Positions 9,320 to 18,420 of a DNA stretch of 64,000 nt are shown here, piece after piece (within the stretch, counting starts at the first letter, position 1; each line of letters opens with the position of its first letter). The stretch comes from Sphingobium sp. MI1205. GTDB lineage: Bacteria > Pseudomonadota > Alphaproteobacteria > Sphingomonadales > Sphingomonadaceae. The notes beneath the pieces are model-generated. The model ran no database searches. It saw only the letters and a program-made list of their open reading frames with translations, and was not told the DNA's origin. The translations under genes were made by a program, and so were the position numbers. The DNA is taken from positions 434,001-498,000 of the forward strand of contig NZ_CP005189.1 in the NCBI RefSeq assembly GCF_001563285.1. The letters run 5' to 3'.

Positions 9320-10642
9320 CTATGCCCTTTCTGCTTCCGCCTCCTGATCCACGGTCCATTGGGCGATGTCCGCTTCCTGCCCGATCAGCGCCAATCCATG
9401 CGCGATCGACGTCAGTTCATCGCCGCTCGCGATCCGGCTTGCTGAAAAACGCTCGTCGAACAGGCGGCGAACGGCCGGGATCAGTGAAGAACCGCCTGTC
9501 AGAAAAACATGGTCGATCGCCTCGGCTCTGACCCCCGCGTTGACCAGCGCGGCATCGACCGCCGTGCCGATCCGCGCCAGATCGGGCGCGATCCAGCGCT
9601 CAAAGTCCGCCCGGCTGACGTCAGCCTCCACGCGCACGCCAGCGCTATCGAAGTGGAAATGCGCGCGGTCTTCGCTGGAAAGGACGCGTTTCAATCGCGC
9701 GACGGCGTCATAGAGGGGATAACCCAGCTCATTTTCCACCACCGCGATCATCCGGCCGATAGCCGCCGGATCGGTCGCTGCCCGCTTGAGCTTGTTCAGG
9801 TCGGCCAGCGTGCGGCGATTATGCATCAGCGCCAGGCGCGACCAATCGCCAAAGTCGGTGAAATGGCCTGCGGGTATTTCCAGCCGCTTGCCCATGGATT
9901 CATAGGTTCCGCCCTTGCCCAGCATGGGCAGCACCAGATTGTCCATGATCCGATAGTCGAAACGGTCGCCCGCTATGCCGACGCCAGCCGAACCGAGCGG
10001 CGTGCAGCGTTGCCCAACACCGGGAGCAGCGATCCGCACCACTGAAAAGTCGCTGGTGCCGCCGCCAAAGTCGGCGACCAGCACGGTTGCCGGTTCGGCT
10101 AAGCGCGCAGCGAAGCTGAAGGCAGCGCCAAGCGGCTCATAGACATAATGCACCTCCCGCTCCAACGCCGCAAACATCAGATCGTAACGCTGCCGAGCAA
10201 GGACATTGTCGGGGCGCTGGCCCACATAACGCACTGGCCGCCCGACAACGACGCGCGGCGGGAGCGCCTTCAACCGATCTCCGGCATGGGCCCGCAGGCG
10301 CTCAAGGAAGATCGCGCCCAGTTCCTCGAACCGCAGCCGCTTTTCGAAGATGGTCGCATGTTCGAACGCGCGGCTGGCGGCAACCGACTTGAACGATTGC
10401 AGGAACCGGCTGCCCTGCGGATATTCCAGAAATTCGGCGATGGCCCAGGGACCGGCTTCCCGCGCGACACCGCCCGGAACCGCGTCGTCCTCCCAAAAGC
10501 ACAGGGCCGAGCGGAAGATGGATGCGGAGCCATCAGGGGCCGCGAAATCGACCATGTCAGCATCGCCGTCCAGACCGCCCAGCGCGACGACGGAATTGGT
10601 GGTACCGAAGTCGATGCCGATCGAGCGAGCAGACGAAATCAT
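9320..10642 (-). CDS. Hsp70-family ATPase of the YegD type
   Basis: The 440-residue protein has the actin-like ATPase signatures of Hsp70: the first phosphate loop IDFGTTNS (10-17), VADFGGGTSDFSVV for phosphate 2 and FLTGGSSLIPAVRR for adenosine. It stops soon after the nucleotide-binding domain, so the DnaK substrate-binding domain and lid are missing, as in E. coli YegD. I start it at the ATG at 10642; the preceding in-frame TTG adds only one residue. The role of YegD proteins is poorly known; a specialised chaperone is possible. It is divergent from the TetR regulator of the efflux operon. Confidence 0.85.
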   Translation of the reverse strand: MISSARSIGIDFGTTNSVVALGGLDGDADMVDFAAPDGSASIFRSALCFWEDDAVPGGVAREAGPWAIAEFLEYPQGSRFLQSFKSVAASRAFEHATIFEKRLRFEELGAIFLERLRAHAGDRLKALPPRVVVGRPVRYVGQRPDNVLARQRYDLMFAALEREVHYVYEPLGAAFSFAARLAEPATVLVADFGGGTSDFSVVRIAAPGVGQRCTPLGSAGVGIAGDRFDYRIMDNLVLPMLGKGGTYESMGKRLEIPAGHFTDFGDWSRLALMHNRRTLADLNKLKRAATDPAAIGRMIAVVENELGYPLYDAVARLKRVLSSEDRAHFHFDSAGVRVEADVSRADFERWIAPDLARIGTAVDAALVNAGVRAEAIDHVFLTGGSSLIPAVRRLFDERFSASRIASGDELTSIAHGLALIGQEADIAQWTVDQEAEAERA

Positions 10643-10772
10643 CAATCATCCATTGGTTTTCAGGAAAGCCCCAGCAATCCGGGCGAGCGCCTCTTCGCAG
10701 GTGCGGGGGCGGTGCGCAACCGGCAGGCGACTTTATGCCTGCGGCCCTTGAGCTATTGGCGATAATATCTAT

Positions 10773-10786
10773 ATACTGATCGGTAT
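10773..10786. promoter_or_regulatory. TetR operator overlapping the tetR start codon
   Basis: ATACTGATCGGTAT is a near-palindrome lying directly on the ATG of the following TetR gene. It shares its core with the perfect ACCGATCGGT palindrome at 11432-11441, in front of the efflux operon. Two copies of one motif at the regulator and its probable target support autoregulation. Confidence 0.55.
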
Positions 10787-11393
10787 GGAAACTGCCCCCG
10801 CTCCTGTCAGAGGCCGTCCGCGCGAATTTGACCCGGAAAAGGCGCTCGCCGCCGCGCTAGAGATATTCTGGCGGCGTGGCTATGAAGGAGCCTCACTCGC
10901 CGAACTTACAGAGGCGATGGGGATTACCAAGCCCAGCCTCTATGCCTGCTTCGGCAACAAGGAAGCGCTCTTCCGCAAGGCGCTGGACCTTTATGAGCGG
11001 GACAAGCTTTGTTATATGAAGACGGCGCTCGAAGCGCCCACGGCCAAGGCGGTGGCGGAGCGGTTGCTGCGCGGCGCACTGGCCATTCAGTGTAACAGCG
11101 CTGATCCCAAGGGGTGCATGGGCGTCATCAATTCCGTCGCGGGCACGGCCCATGCCGAGTGCATTCGTGAAGAAGTGCTCGCCCGGCGCGCATCCTCCGA
11201 CCGGGCGTTGATCGAGCGGTTCCAGCGCGCAAAGGACGAAGGCGATCTGCTTCCCGGCATCGAACCGCAGGCCCTGGCCTGTTATCTGACGGCCCTGATC
11301 CAGGGCATGGCCGTTCATGCGGGTGCGGGCGTTCCTGTCAGTCAGTTGTCTCAGCTTATCGATACCACGCTCGCCATTTGGCCAAGCAAGTGA
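10785..11393 (+). CDS. TetR/AcrR family regulator of the downstream efflux operon
   Basis: This is a 202-residue TetR regulator with its HTH at about 30-60 (SLAELTEAMGITKPSLYACF) and a TetR C-terminal domain with CMGVINSVAGTAHAECIREE. The gene is immediately upstream of a tripartite RND operon in the same direction. Matching palindromes sit at its own start (10773-10786) and in the promoter region of the pump (11432-11441 and a weaker ACCGTCTGGT at 11481-11490). The straightforward reading is a drug-sensing repressor of the pump. The ligand is unknown. Confidence 0.88.
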   Translation: METAPAPVRGRPREFDPEKALAAALEIFWRRGYEGASLAELTEAMGITKPSLYACFGNKEALFRKALDLYERDKLCYMKTALEAPTAKAVAERLLRGALAIQCNSADPKGCMGVINSVAGTAHAECIREEVLARRASSDRALIERFQRAKDEGDLLPGIEPQALACYLTALIQGMAVHAGAGVPVSQLSQLIDTTLAIWPSK

Positions 11394-11431
11394 CTAATTC
11401 GAACGATTTTTGCCGATTTGCATAAAAAACG

Positions 11432-11491
11432 ACCGATCGGTACACAAACCGGCTTGACGGGCCGATGCAGCCGATTATATACCGTCTGGTA
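11432..11491 (+). promoter_or_regulatory. Promoter and TetR operators of the RND efflux operon
   Basis: The 344-bp gap between tetR and the next gene holds a perfect 10-bp palindrome ACCGATCGGT (11432-11441). A sigma-70-like pair follows: TTGACG (11454-11459), 16 bp, TATATA (11476-11481). A second, imperfect operator ACCGTCTGGT (11481-11490) overlaps the -10 end. A repressor bound at both would block the promoter. The remaining about 245 bp to the first ATG is a long leader in which I see no gene. Confidence 0.55.
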
Positions 11492-11737
11492 GTTAATTTC
11501 GACATGTCCTTTGCAGGCGGTCGAATGCAAGACAGGGATTGCCGTCGGTGACGGCATGGGCGCGGCCCTTTCGGAGAGGAAGGCTGCCCCTTCACATCAT
11601 CAAGCAACGCCGGTCCTCCGTGACGCAATCACGCGCGGGCAGACTTCGGCTGTTGTCCATCCGCGAAGGCACGGGCTTTGCGGCGCATAGCTTTGCGCCT
11701 TCATCTCCGCGTTCCTTCCAAACAGGGGAACGAGATA

Positions 11738-12133
11738 ATGGTCTATCGTTCGGAAGCATTTCTGGCCGAGGGCGGCGTCGGGGGCAACCTTCGCAGCGCT
11801 CGGGTCGAGACCGAAAGCGCCAGCTTTTCACCGCTGGAATGGCAAGTCGTGCAGCTTGCCCGGCAGGACAGCCTGGCGACGCTCAGGGAACCGGGCCGTT
11901 GGACCCGCTTGCAAAGGCTGATCTTCGGCCAAAGACCGAACCCGCGGCTGGCGGACAGGCGCCTTGAAGCGCTGCGCCAGATCGCGGTCGAGGCCTGGCA
12001 CCGCAGCTATGACGTCCACCCACGCCGCATCCTTGCCTTTCTGTCGGCCGGTTTCACCGACGCCCATCTCGAACGGCTGCTCGCCGCCATCGCCGCCATG
12101 CGCGGCAGCCCGAAGCTTCGGAGTTTCGCATGA
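11738..12133 (+). CDS. Hypothetical protein, first gene of the efflux operon, 131 aa
   Basis: The ATG at 11738 (MVYRSEAFLAEGGVGG) has AGGGGAACGAG just upstream, and its TGA overlaps the adaptor ATG (ATGA at 12130-12133), so translation is coupled to the pump. The protein is soluble and helical, with FSPLEWQVVQLARQDSLATL and a repeated-arginine region (GRWTRLQRLIFGQRPNPRL). I do not recognise a family. Its place as leader gene of an RND operon suggests an accessory or regulatory role, but nothing in the sequence proves this. Confidence 0.65.
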   Translation: MVYRSEAFLAEGGVGGNLRSARVETESASFSPLEWQVVQLARQDSLATLREPGRWTRLQRLIFGQRPNPRLADRRLEALRQIAVEAWHRSYDVHPRRILAFLSAGFTDAHLERLLAAIAAMRGSPKLRSFA

Positions 12134-13386
12134 ACATGCACACGCCCATCGATAGCGACAGCCGCAACGCCCTGTCGTTTAACCCCGGCAGGATACGCAA
12201 GCGCCACGCCGCGCTGGCGGTCATTGGCCTGGTCATCGTCGGAGGCCTCGGCTGGAAACTGGTCGATCGTCCGCAGGCGCAGGCCGCGCCCTCCGCGCTC
12301 GCTGTCGTGGGCGTGGCGACGCCGGTCAGCCGCGCCGTCACCCAATGGGATGATTATGTCGGCCGCTTCACCCCCAGCCAGACGGTGGACATACGCCCGC
12401 GCGTATCGGGTTCGGTAACGGCGATCCATTTCAAGGACGGCGACTATGTTCGGGCAGGTCAACTGCTCTTCACGATCGACCAGCGTCCTTTCCGCGCCGC
12501 CCTGGCCGAAGCGCGCGCCAATAGCGCCAGCGCCCGCAGCGCGCTTCTTCTGGCACAGAATGACTATAGCCGCGTCCAGCGACTGAAGGGGGACGAAGCT
12601 GTCTCCGCCAGTGAGGTCGATAGCCTGCGCGCCCAGTTCCAGGCCGCCCAGGCCGCCTTGGCGGCAGCGCAGGCGCGCGAGCGGCAGCGTGCGCTGGATA
12701 TGGAGTTCACGCAGGTTCGCGCACCCATTTCAGGGCGCGTATCCGACCGCCGCGTGGACATCGGCAATCTGGTTTCGGGCGCCGAAGGCGCGGGAGCCAC
12801 CCTGCTCACCACCGTCAACAAGCTCAACCCTATCTATTTTAACTTCGATGCCTCCGAAGCGCTTTACCTCAAGTCCCAGCGGGACAAGAATGGCGCGGGC
12901 GCGGTCGAGGTCCGGTTGCAGGACGAGGCCGACTATCGGCACAAGGGCCGGCTGGACTTCACGGACAACAGCCTTGATCCGCGATCCGGCACCATCAGGG
13001 TTCGCGCCATATTCGACAATCCCGACATGTTCCTGACCCCCGGCATGTTCGGCAACATGCGGCTCGCCGACGGCGGCAAGGTCAACGCACTACTGGTCCC
13101 GGACGAAGCCATCCAATCCGATCAGGCGCGCAAGACGGTGCTGGTCGTCGGCAAGGATGACGCCGTTGCCGCCAAGCCGGTGGAACTGGGACCGGTCGTC
13201 GATGGCCTGCGTATCATTCGCGCGGGACTTTCGCCCAGCGACCGGGTGGTTGTGACGAACCTTCAGTCGGCGATGCCCGGCGCGAAGGTCGCGACGCGCA
13301 AAGCGGCGATCAAGCCGACACCTGCGTCGGCAACTGCTGACGCGAACAGCGTTCCGGCCGCTGCGCAGGCTACGTTCGCCAGGTAA
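12130..13386 (+). CDS. RND efflux periplasmic adaptor (MexE/AcrA type)
   Basis: This membrane fusion protein has 418 residues. An N-terminal hydrophobic segment (AALAVIGLVIVGGLGWKLV) acts as an anchor or signal. It is followed by the adaptor core with SGSVTAIHFKDGDYVRAGQL, the half-lipoyl LFTIDQRPF, a coiled-coil hairpin with many Ala, Arg and Gln at about 120-190, and the beta-barrel segment VRAPISGRVSDRRVDIGNLV. It joins the inner-membrane pump to the outer-membrane channel. Pump and channel genes follow in the same direction. The first ATG overlaps the stop of the preceding small gene. Confidence 0.9.
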   Translation: MNMHTPIDSDSRNALSFNPGRIRKRHAALAVIGLVIVGGLGWKLVDRPQAQAAPSALAVVGVATPVSRAVTQWDDYVGRFTPSQTVDIRPRVSGSVTAIHFKDGDYVRAGQLLFTIDQRPFRAALAEARANSASARSALLLAQNDYSRVQRLKGDEAVSASEVDSLRAQFQAAQAALAAAQARERQRALDMEFTQVRAPISGRVSDRRVDIGNLVSGAEGAGATLLTTVNKLNPIYFNFDASEALYLKSQRDKNGAGAVEVRLQDEADYRHKGRLDFTDNSLDPRSGTIRVRAIFDNPDMFLTPGMFGNMRLADGGKVNALLVPDEAIQSDQARKTVLVVGKDDAVAAKPVELGPVVDGLRIIRAGLSPSDRVVVTNLQSAMPGAKVATRKAAIKPTPASATADANSVPAAAQATFAR

Positions 13387-13394
13387 GCCAGCCT

Positions 13395-13474
13395 CCGTTC
13401 GGACTGAGCCTGTCGAGCCCCTTCACTTCTTTTTCAAAGACAGTGGAGCCCTTCGACAAGCTCAGGGCGAACGG
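13395..13474. repeat. REP-like inverted repeat
   Basis: Between the adaptor and pump genes, CCGTTCGGACTGAGCCTGTC (from 13395) is mirrored by GACAAGCTCAGGGCGAACGG (ending 13474). This TTCGACAAGCTCAGGGCGAAC-like unit is a dispersed palindromic element I know from sphingomonads and xanthomonads. As RNA it would form a long hairpin inside the operon and could lower or stabilise distal expression. I saw only this one pair in the window. Confidence 0.6.
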
Positions 13475-13549
13475 AAGGGACCGAAAATTAAACCAATATC
13501 TCGCGATCCCCATGTCGCGCGACCCATTCACGCCATCGAGGAACGACCG

Positions 13550-16500
13550 ATGCGCCTATCCCGCTTCTTCATCGACCGGCCAATCTTTGCCGCGGTCATC
13601 GCCGTGGTCATCACGGTGGTCGGCGCGCTGGCCTTTGTCGGGCTGCCCGTTTCGCAATATCCCAACATCGTGCCGCCCACGGTAACTGTGTCTGCCCAAT
13701 ATCCGGGCGCCTCGGCGGAAACCGTCGCCTCGACCGTCGCCGCGCCGATTGAACAGGAAATCAACGGCGTCGATGACATGCTGTACCAGAGCAGCCAGTC
13801 GACGGGGGATGGCAAGGTGACGATCACCGTCACCTTCAAGGTCGGGACCGATCTGGACGCCGCGCAGGTTCTCGTTCAGAACCGCGTCGCCGTAGCCGTC
13901 CCGCGCCTGCCCGAAGAGGTACAGCGGCTGGGCGTGGTCACGCGCAAGACGACGCCGGACTTCCTGATGGTCGTCAATCTCCAGTCGCCCGACGGCACGT
14001 TCGACCGCGATTACCTGTCCAACTATGCTCTGACGCAGGTTCGCGACCGTCTGGCGCGGCTGGATGGCGTGGGCGATGTGCGGCTGTTCGGATCGCGCGA
14101 TTATGCCATGCGCATCTGGATCGATCCCGATCGCGCCGCCGCGCTGGACCTGACCGCGGGCGAAATCGTGTCCGCCCTGCGTTCGCAGAATGTGCAGGTA
14201 TCCACCGGCGCGCTGGGCCAGCCCCCCTATGACCGTGGCGAAGCATTCCAGCTGGGCGTCGAAATGCAGGGCCGCCTGACCGAGCCGAAGCAATTTGCCG
14301 ACATCGTCATCCGTACCGATGCCGATGGGCGTCAGGTCCGCGTCAGCGACGTCGCCCGTGTCGAGCTGGGCGCGCAGGACTATGGCGTCAACACCTATCT
14401 TTCCGGCACGCCCACCGTCGTCATCGCTGTGATGCAGCGTCCCGGGTCCAACGCGCTGGACGCCGCGGGAAAGGTGAAGGCGGAAATGGACGAGCTGTCC
14501 AGGACCTTCCCCAAGGGGCTGGAATACAGCGTCATCTATAATCCCACCGAGTTCATCGGGCAGTCGATCGACGCCGTCTATCAAACGCTGTTCGAAGCCG
14601 TGGTGCTGGTCGTGCTCGTCATCCTGATATTCCTTCAGAACTGGCGCGCGGCGGTCATCCCGATCATCGCCATCCCGGTTTCGCTGATCGGCACGGCGGC
14701 GATCCTTGCCGCGCTTGGCTACTCGCTCAACAACCTGTCGCTCTTCGGCTTGGTCCTCGCCATCGGCATCGTCGTCGATGACGCGATCGTCGTGGTCGAA
14801 AATGTCGAACGTAACATCGAACATGGCATGTCGCCGCTGGAGGCTGCCCGTACATCCATGGACGAAGTGTCAGCCGCGCTGGTCGCGATCGTCCTGGTGC
14901 TGTGCGCGGTGTTCGTGCCGACATTGTTCATCACGGGCATTTCGGGCGCTTTCTACCAGCAGTTCGCGGTCACCATTTCCACCGCGACGGTGATCTCGCT
15001 GATCCTTTCGCTCACTTTGTCCCCGGCGGCGGCGGCGCTGCTGCTGAAGGCCAGGCATGGTGAGCAGGACCTGAGCGACGCGCCGCGCTGGCGCAGGATC
15101 GGCGCGCGGGCGGCCGCAGGGTTCAACCGTGGTTTCGACCGCATGAGCGTCGGCTATGCCCGCCTCACACGGTTCCTGGTGCTGCGTCCCAAGAAGATGC
15201 TGCTGACCTACGCCGGCCTGATCGCGGCGACCATCGCCCTGTTCTGGGTGACGCCCGGCGGCTTCGTGCCTTCACAGGATCAGGGCTATTTCCTGGCCGT
15301 CGTCCAGCTTCCCTCCGGCGCGTCGCTCGAACGCACCGACGCAGTGACGAAGGAAGTCGCGCAAAAGCTGCTGCCCATCAAGGGGCTGCGCGGTGCGGTG
15401 ATGTTTGCAGGCTTCCATGGCCCGTCGCAAACGCAGGCGCCCAACAGCGCCGCCATCTACTTCCCCTTCAACAGCTTTGCGGAGCGCCAGAAGGAAGGCG
15501 TCACCTATGCCGGGATCATGGATCAGGCGCAAAAGGCGGTTGCGGGATATGAAAAGGCCCGCATCCTGCTGCTACCGCCGCCGACCATTTCAGGGCTGGT
15601 CCCGTCCGGCGGTTTCCGCCTGCTGGTGCAGGACCGGGAGGGACGCGGCTATACGCAGCTGAACAAGGTCGCACAGGACTTCATTGCCAAGGCGAACCAG
15701 ACGCCCGGCCTGTCCATGGTCTACACCCAGTTCGACAACGCGACGCCGCGCATCTTTGCCGATGTCGATCGCCGCAAGGCGGATCTGCTGGGCGTGCCGC
15801 CGGAGCGCGTTTTCGAGGCGATGCAGGTCTATCTTGGTTCCGCCTTCGTCAACGACTTCAACCTGTTGGGCCGCACCTATCGCGTCACCGCGCAGGCCGA
15901 CGCCGACCATCGCGGGACCGTTGCGGACATCGCCAACCTCAAGACCCGGTCGAACAGCGGGCAGATGGTGCCGATAGGTTCGGTATCGACCTTCCAGGAC
16001 AAGACCGGGCCGTATCGCGTTGTGCGCTACAACATGCTCCCCGCAGTGGAAATCGATGGCAATACCGCGCCCGGATACAGCACCGGCCAGTCGCTGACGA
16101 CCGTGGAAAAGCTGGTCGACGCCACCCTGCCCACCGGCTACGCCAAGGAATGGACCGGCGTCGCCTATCAACAGGTGATGGCGGGGAACACCGCCGGCAT
16201 CGTGTTCGGCATGGCGGTCTTCTTCGTCTTCCTGGTGCTGGCGGCGCAGTATGAAAGCCTGACATTGCCGCTGTCGATCATCCTGATCGTGCCGATGTGC
16301 CTGTTCGCGGCCATGCTGGGCGTGAACCTGCGGGGGATGGACAACAATATCCTCACGCAAATCGGCCTGGTCGTGCTGATCGCGCTGGCGGCGAAGAACG
16401 CCATCCTCGTGGTGGAATTCGCCAAGCAGGCGGAGGAGGAACAGGGTCTGTCGCCGGTCGAGGCAGCCGTGCAGGCGGCGCAGACCCGGCTTCGCCCGAT

Positions 16501-16735
16501 CCTGATGACCAGCTTCGCCTTCATCCTGGGCACCGTGCCGCTGGTGATCGCGAGCGGTGCGGGAGCGGAGTTGCGGCAGGCGCTGGGCACCGCCGTGTTC
16601 TTCGGCATGACGGGGGTCACCGCCTTCGGCCTGCTGTTCACGCCTACCTTCTATGTCGTTTGCCGCGCGCTGGGCGACCGCTTTTCCCGCATGGGCAAGG
16701 GCGGAGGCTCCGCCGCGCTGCAACCCGCCGAATAG
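13550..16735 (+). CDS. RND multidrug efflux permease (HAE1 family)
   Basis: The 1061-residue length, N-terminus MRLSRFFIDRPIFAAVIAVV and twofold layout are those of AcrB/MexB-type proton-driven pumps of the inner membrane. The transmembrane-4 proton-relay pair is visible as Asp410-Asp411 in GIVVDDAIVVVENVERN, and the matching transmembrane-10 lysine lies in ALAAKNAILVVEFAKQ. Periplasmic loops follow residues 30 and 560. It is preceded by its adaptor and followed 10 bp later by a NodT-type channel, giving a complete tripartite pump. Control by the TetR protein at 10785 is likely. The substrate range cannot be read from the sequence. Confidence 0.94.
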   Translation: MRLSRFFIDRPIFAAVIAVVITVVGALAFVGLPVSQYPNIVPPTVTVSAQYPGASAETVASTVAAPIEQEINGVDDMLYQSSQSTGDGKVTITVTFKVGTDLDAAQVLVQNRVAVAVPRLPEEVQRLGVVTRKTTPDFLMVVNLQSPDGTFDRDYLSNYALTQVRDRLARLDGVGDVRLFGSRDYAMRIWIDPDRAAALDLTAGEIVSALRSQNVQVSTGALGQPPYDRGEAFQLGVEMQGRLTEPKQFADIVIRTDADGRQVRVSDVARVELGAQDYGVNTYLSGTPTVVIAVMQRPGSNALDAAGKVKAEMDELSRTFPKGLEYSVIYNPTEFIGQSIDAVYQTLFEAVVLVVLVILIFLQNWRAAVIPIIAIPVSLIGTAAILAALGYSLNNLSLFGLVLAIGIVVDDAIVVVENVERNIEHGMSPLEAARTSMDEVSAALVAIVLVLCAVFVPTLFITGISGAFYQQFAVTISTATVISLILSLTLSPAAAALLLKARHGEQDLSDAPRWRRIGARAAAGFNRGFDRMSVGYARLTRFLVLRPKKMLLTYAGLIAATIALFWVTPGGFVPSQDQGYFLAVVQLPSGASLERTDAVTKEVAQKLLPIKGLRGAVMFAGFHGPSQTQAPNSAAIYFPFNSFAERQKEGVTYAGIMDQAQKAVAGYEKARILLLPPPTISGLVPSGGFRLLVQDREGRGYTQLNKVAQDFIAKANQTPGLSMVYTQFDNATPRIFADVDRRKADLLGVPPERVFEAMQVYLGSAFVNDFNLLGRTYRVTAQADADHRGTVADIANLKTRSNSGQMVPIGSVSTFQDKTGPYRVVRYNMLPAVEIDGNTAPGYSTGQSLTTVEKLVDATLPTGYAKEWTGVAYQQVMAGNTAGIVFGMAVFFVFLVLAAQYESLTLPLSIILIVPMCLFAAMLGVNLRGMDNNILTQIGLVVLIALAAKNAILVVEFAKQAEEEQGLSPVEAAVQAAQTRLRPILMTSFAFILGTVPLVIASGAGAELRQALGTAVFFGMTGVTAFGLLFTPTFYVVCRALGDRFSRMGKGGGSAALQPAE

Positions 16736-16745
16736 GACTGACAAG

Positions 16746-18170
16746 ATGACACGGACTTTCATCACCCTCCTCCTTGGCGCGTCGGCACTGACCGCTTGCG
16801 CCACCGGGCCGGACTATCAGGCTCCCGCCACGCCCAGCACGGCTGCGGGCGCATTCATCGGCGCTGCGGCAAGCCCGGCGGTCAGCACGGCGCAGCCTGA
16901 TGACAACTGGTGGCGGCTTTATAGCGACCCGGTTCTGGACGGACTGATCCAGGATGCGCTGGCGGCCAATACCGACATACGCGTCGCAGTGGCGCGGCTG
17001 GAAAAGGCGCGGGCGCAATTGCGCGGCGCGCGTTCCGACAGGTTGCCGCAGACGAGCCTCAGCGGCCAGCCCAGCTATGGCCGCGCCTCCGCCGCCCGGA
17101 CGTTGCCCGGCACGGACCGTGAAAACTGGACCGTCGATGCGGGGCTGGACGTCTCCTACGAAGTCGATCTGTTCGGCCGGGTGAAGCGCAGCATCGAAGC
17201 CGCCAATGGCGATGTCAGCGCCGCTGCGGGCGATGCAGACGCGGTGCGGGTGGCGGTCGTCGCCGACACGGCGCGCGCCTATGTCGATGCCACCAGCTCC
17301 GCCGAACGCATCGCCGTAGCGCAGCAGACGGTCGCGCTGCTGGACAACAGCATCCGCATCACCAATGCCCGGTTCGAAGTTGGCCGGTCCGACCGGCTGG
17401 ACGTCATCCGCACGACGTCGCTGCGCGACAGCCAGGCCGCCCTGATCCCTGCCCTGAACGCGGATCGAGAAAGCGCGCTGTTCCGGCTGGCCACGCTGAC
17501 CGGTCGCACGCCGCAGGAACTGCCCGCCGCGATCCGCGACCAGAAGAAGACGCCGGACCTGAAGCAACCCATTCCGGTAGGGGATGGCCGCACGCTACTC
17601 GCCCGCCGCCCTGATGTGCGCGCAGCCGAACAGCGGCTGGCGGCGGACACAGCACGCATCGGCATCGCGACCGCAGACCTCTATCCGCGCATTACGCTGG
17701 GTGGGTCGATCGGTACGACGGCGATCGGCAGCGGCGACATATTGGGCGGCGGCCCGTTCCGCTGGCTGCTCGGCCCGCTCATCAACTGGGCCTTTCCCAA
17801 TCAGGAAGCGAACCGGGCCCGCATCGCAGCGGCAAAGGCCGACGCCAGCGCATCGCTCGCAACCTTCGACGGTACGGTCCTGCGCGCGCTTGAGGAAACG
17901 GAAACCGCCTTGTCGGTCTATGCCCACGCGCTCGAGCGCCGCGACACGTTGAAGGCGGCGCGCGAATCCGCTGCCCGCGCTGCTCGCATCAGCCTGGCCC
18001 GGCAACGCGAAGGACGGATCGACTTCCTCACGGTGTTGGATGCGCAGCGGACGCTGGCGGCGGCGGATAGCGAGCTTGCCACCGCCGACCGTGCGGTGGC
18101 CTTTGCCCAGATCGACCTGTTCAGGGCGCTCGGCGGCGGCTGGACCGGGGATCACGCGCCCGCAGCATAG
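16746..18170 (+). CDS. RND outer-membrane factor, NodT family lipoprotein
   Basis: The start at 16746 gives MTRTFITLLLGASALTAC, a lipoprotein signal with lipobox LTAC (Cys18). The longer open frame upstream overlaps the pump gene and is not signal-like. The 474 residues show the duplicated OEP/TolC-like organisation, with SYEVDLFGRVKRSIEAA in the first half and LLARRPDVRAAEQRL in the second, typical of NodT/OprM channels. It closes the efflux operon and should form the outer-membrane duct. A strong hairpin terminator follows 8 bp after the stop. Confidence 0.92.
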   Translation: MTRTFITLLLGASALTACATGPDYQAPATPSTAAGAFIGAAASPAVSTAQPDDNWWRLYSDPVLDGLIQDALAANTDIRVAVARLEKARAQLRGARSDRLPQTSLSGQPSYGRASAARTLPGTDRENWTVDAGLDVSYEVDLFGRVKRSIEAANGDVSAAAGDADAVRVAVVADTARAYVDATSSAERIAVAQQTVALLDNSIRITNARFEVGRSDRLDVIRTTSLRDSQAALIPALNADRESALFRLATLTGRTPQELPAAIRDQKKTPDLKQPIPVGDGRTLLARRPDVRAAEQRLAADTARIGIATADLYPRITLGGSIGTTAIGSGDILGGGPFRWLLGPLINWAFPNQEANRARIAAAKADASASLATFDGTVLRALEETETALSVYAHALERRDTLKAARESAARAARISLARQREGRIDFLTVLDAQRTLAAADSELATADRAVAFAQIDLFRALGGGWTGDHAPAA

Positions 18171-18177
18171 AAACGAA

Positions 18178-18212
18178 ACAAGGCGCGCACCCGAAAGCGC
18201 GCGCCTTGTTCA
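18178..18212 (+). terminator. Hairpin terminator of the RND efflux operon
   Basis: ACAAGGCGCGC (18178-18188) pairs perfectly with GCGCGCCTTGT (18199-18209) around a 10-base loop, just after the last efflux gene. The T-run is short (TGTTC), so it may work in part through structure alone. Confidence 0.65.
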
Positions 18213-18245
18213 TAAGGTCAGGCTTGCAGCCTGCCGGACATGTCG

Positions 18246-18420
18246 TCAGGCGGCTTCGTCTATCGCATCGGCCAGGATGTTCGCCGGGCCACCAATGTCA
18301 TAGACCCCGCCAGCAGGCGGACGAAGTCGTTGTCATACCGCGAAAGACGGTGCCGTTCAGATGCGGCGGACCGCCGATTGGCGTCGGCCCCTGAATGTTG
18401 AACAGGAAGCACGGGCGCAT
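18246..18420 (-). pseudogene. Remnant of an unidentified gene (C-terminal end)
   Basis: On the minus strand, three overlapping frames spell pieces of one apparent C-terminus: LFNIQGPTPIGGPPHLNGTV, then RYDNDFVRLLAG, then VYDIGGPANILADAIDEAA and a stop at 18246-18248. The changes of frame between the pieces indicate two frameshifts. I do not recognise the family. It is a broken 3' end with no supported start. Confidence 0.4.

Noticed and set aside
13556..16804. Two long minus-strand frames opposite the first RND permease
   Set aside because: Both are His/Asp/Arg-rich shadows of the AcrB-type gene and have no domain or start signal.
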